A stretch of DNA of 52,499 nt, from the NCBI GenBank assembly GCA_002749205.1, contig PDOP01000015.1:1-52499 (forward strand). The letters are read 5' to 3'. Source of the DNA: Treponema sp. Its GTDB lineage: Bacteria > Spirochaetota > Spirochaetia > Treponematales > Treponemataceae. The first letter of the stretch is position 1, and every line of letters begins with the position of its first letter. Both the position numbers and the translations under genes were made by a program. The notes beneath the pieces are model-generated. The model did not search any database. It was not told the DNA's origin and was given only the letters and a program-made list of their open reading frames with translations. Shown one piece after another: positions 51,063 through 52,499 of the stretch.

Positions 51063-52145
51063 TTAGGGACGAAATACCAAACGAAAGCCCAAGGCATCAT
51101 CATTGGCATCTGGATCATCAGACTCACGATAGCCAACCATGCAATTCTCAACAATGACATCCCAACTGCCTCCTCGTAATACGCGAGAAGAACCGGACGA
51201 CATGCCCAGAGGATCTGTTTGCTCGCCACTGCCTGTATCTCCTTTTGTCGCGTCATCATCATACCGGTCAAAACACCATTCCCAGAGATTTCCACTCATA
51301 TCGAATAATCCACTAGCGTTTGCAGTTTTTGTACCTACAGCATGTGTTTTATTTTTACTGTTACCATTATACCACGCAACCTTTTTTGAAACTTCGGTAT
51401 TATTATAATTTGCACTTGCTCCGCTGAATGAATTTAGCTTTGTTAGATATACACTTCCGTATTTTACCGCGTTATTCGCATCTTTTTGTAATCTAGCCGC
51501 ATATTCCCATTCTGCCTCGGTTGGTAGTCTATAACCTTTTTTGCTTAAATTACAATATGCACTGTCGACTATATACTTACTACTAAGTTTTGCGGTTGCA
51601 TCTTTTAATACTGTATCATCTGTACTGCTTTTTCGATATACACATTGATCTTTACCCTTTGTTTTTTCCGTATATGCGTTGCACCATACTATACAATCTC
51701 TCCAACTTATATTTGTTACAGGCTGATTTGAATTTGCGGTAGGTTTAGCTCCATCTGTTCCCTTTGAGCCTTCCGCCCCTTCATTTGCAAATACATATCC
51801 GTTTTCTTTTGCCCAAGTTTTAACTTCATACCATAACTTATACGGCACTTCTGTTTTGCCTATACTGTATGGGCTCAGTTTTACCTGTCTATCTTCTACA
51901 AATACACCTTTATATTCATCACGATGGTTTTTTATAGGATTAGTTGATGAATTAATAGCTAATCCTGTTATTAACACCGGTGTTATTTCTACGCTTTCAT
52001 ATTTGTATGAACTTATTTTATTGGCATTAGTTGAATCATTGTTATCATTTGTTTCATTACTATGCTTACAATTCAAAATTCCCATTGCCGGCACTACCAA
52101 TATTCCCAATAGAGCAATACACTTTAATACTTTTGTTTTCTTCAT
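51063..52145 (-). CDS. FGE/SUMF1-domain lipoprotein; candidate DGR-variable protein
   Basis: A 360-residue exported lipoprotein: signal peptide with lipobox ending at about C26 (GILNC), a Ser/Asn/Asp-rich linker, then an FGE-sulfatase (C-type-lectin-like) fold from about residue 80: YSIGKTEVPYKLWYEV, TNISWRDCIVWCNAYTEK, GYRLPTEAEWEYAAR, GLFDMSGNLWEWC, RVLRGGSWD, LGFRLV. The catalytic cysteines of true formylglycine-generating enzymes are not conserved as a pair. T. denticola TvpA, with the same fold, is the target of a diversity-generating retroelement that varies its C-terminal end; the tail here (from GGSWD to LGFR) has the same layout. GGGAGG precedes the ATG. It is probably a surface ligand-binding protein. 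Confidence 0.88.
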   Translation of the reverse strand: MKKTKVLKCIALLGILVVPAMGILNCKHSNETNDNNDSTNANKISSYKYESVEITPVLITGLAINSSTNPIKNHRDEYKGVFVEDRQVKLSPYSIGKTEVPYKLWYEVKTWAKENGYVFANEGAEGSKGTDGAKPTANSNQPVTNISWRDCIVWCNAYTEKTKGKDQCVYRKSSTDDTVLKDATAKLSSKYIVDSAYCNLSKKGYRLPTEAEWEYAARLQKDANNAVKYGSVYLTKLNSFSGASANYNNTEVSKKVAWYNGNSKNKTHAVGTKTANASGLFDMSGNLWEWCFDRYDDDATKGDTGSGEQTDPLGMSSGSSRVLRGGSWDVIVENCMVGYRESDDPDANDDALGFRLVFRP

Positions 52146-52271
52146 GCGAAAACCTCCCTTTAAATAATTTTAAATGTTAAATGAAAAATACTGAAAATCC
52201 TATTTCCTGAATTTCAGCACTAACTTATTCATCTTTCTGAAAAATATAACTAAAAATTTTTCTGTACTATT

Positions 52272-52300
52272 ATTATACTTCATTTTTAAAAATTTATCAA
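52272..52300 (-). promoter_or_regulatory. Promoter of the FGE-domain lipoprotein gene
   Basis: Minus-strand TTGATA (52300-52295), 17-bp spacer, TATAAT (52277-52272), giving a leader of about 120 nt. No riboswitch or hairpin of note is seen in that leader. Confidence 0.75.
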
Positions 52301-52384
52301 GTTATAGGAGAAATTATGAAATTTTCATTAGTTTAGCTAAGGGTGAAATTATCACAGGTTGAAGACATTTCTTAATTCTAACTC

Positions 52385-52413
52385 TTGATTTTTTCAAAAA
52401 CATGTGTTATAAT
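52385..52413 (+). promoter_or_regulatory. Promoter of the gene cut by the right edge
   Basis: TTGATT (52385-52390), 17-bp spacer, TATAAT (52408-52413), with a ribosome site AAAGGAG at 52471-52477. Confidence 0.7.
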
Positions 52414-52482
52414 TTATATGATTAAAAGAGTGGATTTAAAACTTTACTTGCCTGCTCGTTAAAATAGGCTAAAGGAGTACTA

Positions 52483-52499
52483 ATGAAAAAACAATTCAT
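52483..52499 (+). CDS. Start of a gene truncated by the window edge
   Basis: ATG at 52483 with AAAGGAG about 6 nt upstream and a promoter 70 bp before it. Only the first five codons (MKKQF) are inside the window. The basic start would suit a signal peptide, but nothing more can be said. Confidence 0.6.

Overview
The window looks like about 52.5 kb of a host-associated Treponema (Spirochaetes). Supporting signs are a treponeme-like 16S rRNA, AT-rich DNA, a flgN-flgK-flgL-fliW-csrA flagellar block, an FGE/SUMF-type lipoprotein of the kind expanded in oral treponemes, and many anaerobe-type enzymes (class III RNR, AKR and 2-enoate-reductase-like Fe-S flavoproteins, a molybdenum-hydroxylase-like operon). 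The species cannot be named from the sequence alone.

Layout. 1-986 is the 5' two thirds of a 16S rRNA gene on the minus strand, behind two tandem promoters, followed by tRNA-Lys and an OmpA-domain protein. 3.7-8.6 kb holds rny, thyX, an Fe-S aldo/keto reductase and ruvCA. 8.9-13.3 kb is the minus-strand flagellar operon flgN-flgK-flgL-fliW-csrA. 13.6-15.9 kb is a DUF969-DUF979-pcp (5-oxoproline) operon, then proS. 18.4-25.0 kb is one tight operon: a NusG paralogue, a soluble sugar-nucleotide 4,6-dehydratase, a DegT aminotransferase, and three subunits of a strongly diverged xanthine-dehydrogenase-type enzyme. 25.5-34 kb holds aspS-ddl, an Amidase_6 protein, ychF and proC-uvrB. 34.3-37.1 kb is nrdR-nrdD with an NrdR operator. 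37.4-48.1 kb holds a peroxiredoxin, a class A PBP, an acyl-CoA synthetase, nagB plus an AI-2E-type permease, a GH114-like protein, a small secreted protein and an NrnA-like DHH phosphoesterase. 48.5-52.5 kb has a large Fe-S flavin oxidoreductase, the FGE-domain lipoprotein and the first bases of another gene.

The strongest undescribed-looking signal lies between the genes. Most gaps longer than about 300 bp hold members of dispersed, structured repeat families. Family A (nine copies, both orientations, 105-130 bp core) has nested helices whose sequence differs from copy to copy while complementarity is kept, around conserved internal-loop boxes. Family C (three copies plus a fragment) has the same property: a conserved GGGGGTAGCGGA box, two covarying helices and usually a terminal GAGGGGG hairpin. 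Family B carries TTGCAAAAGT/ACTTTTGCAA hairpins and often sits directly beside A. Covariation implies selection for a folded RNA or a cruciform rather than for sequence.

Other points of interest: several genes (thyX, ruvC, aspS, PBP1A, the amidase and perhaps the NusG paralogue) have a -10 box 5-7 nt before the ATG, predicting leaderless mRNAs. The molybdo-hydroxylase Fe-S subunit has lost three of the four cysteines of its plant-type cluster and the large subunit has lost the GGGFGGK motif. NrdD ends after its zinc site without the glycyl-radical segment. The FGE lipoprotein ends in a segment resembling a diversity-generating-retroelement variable region.
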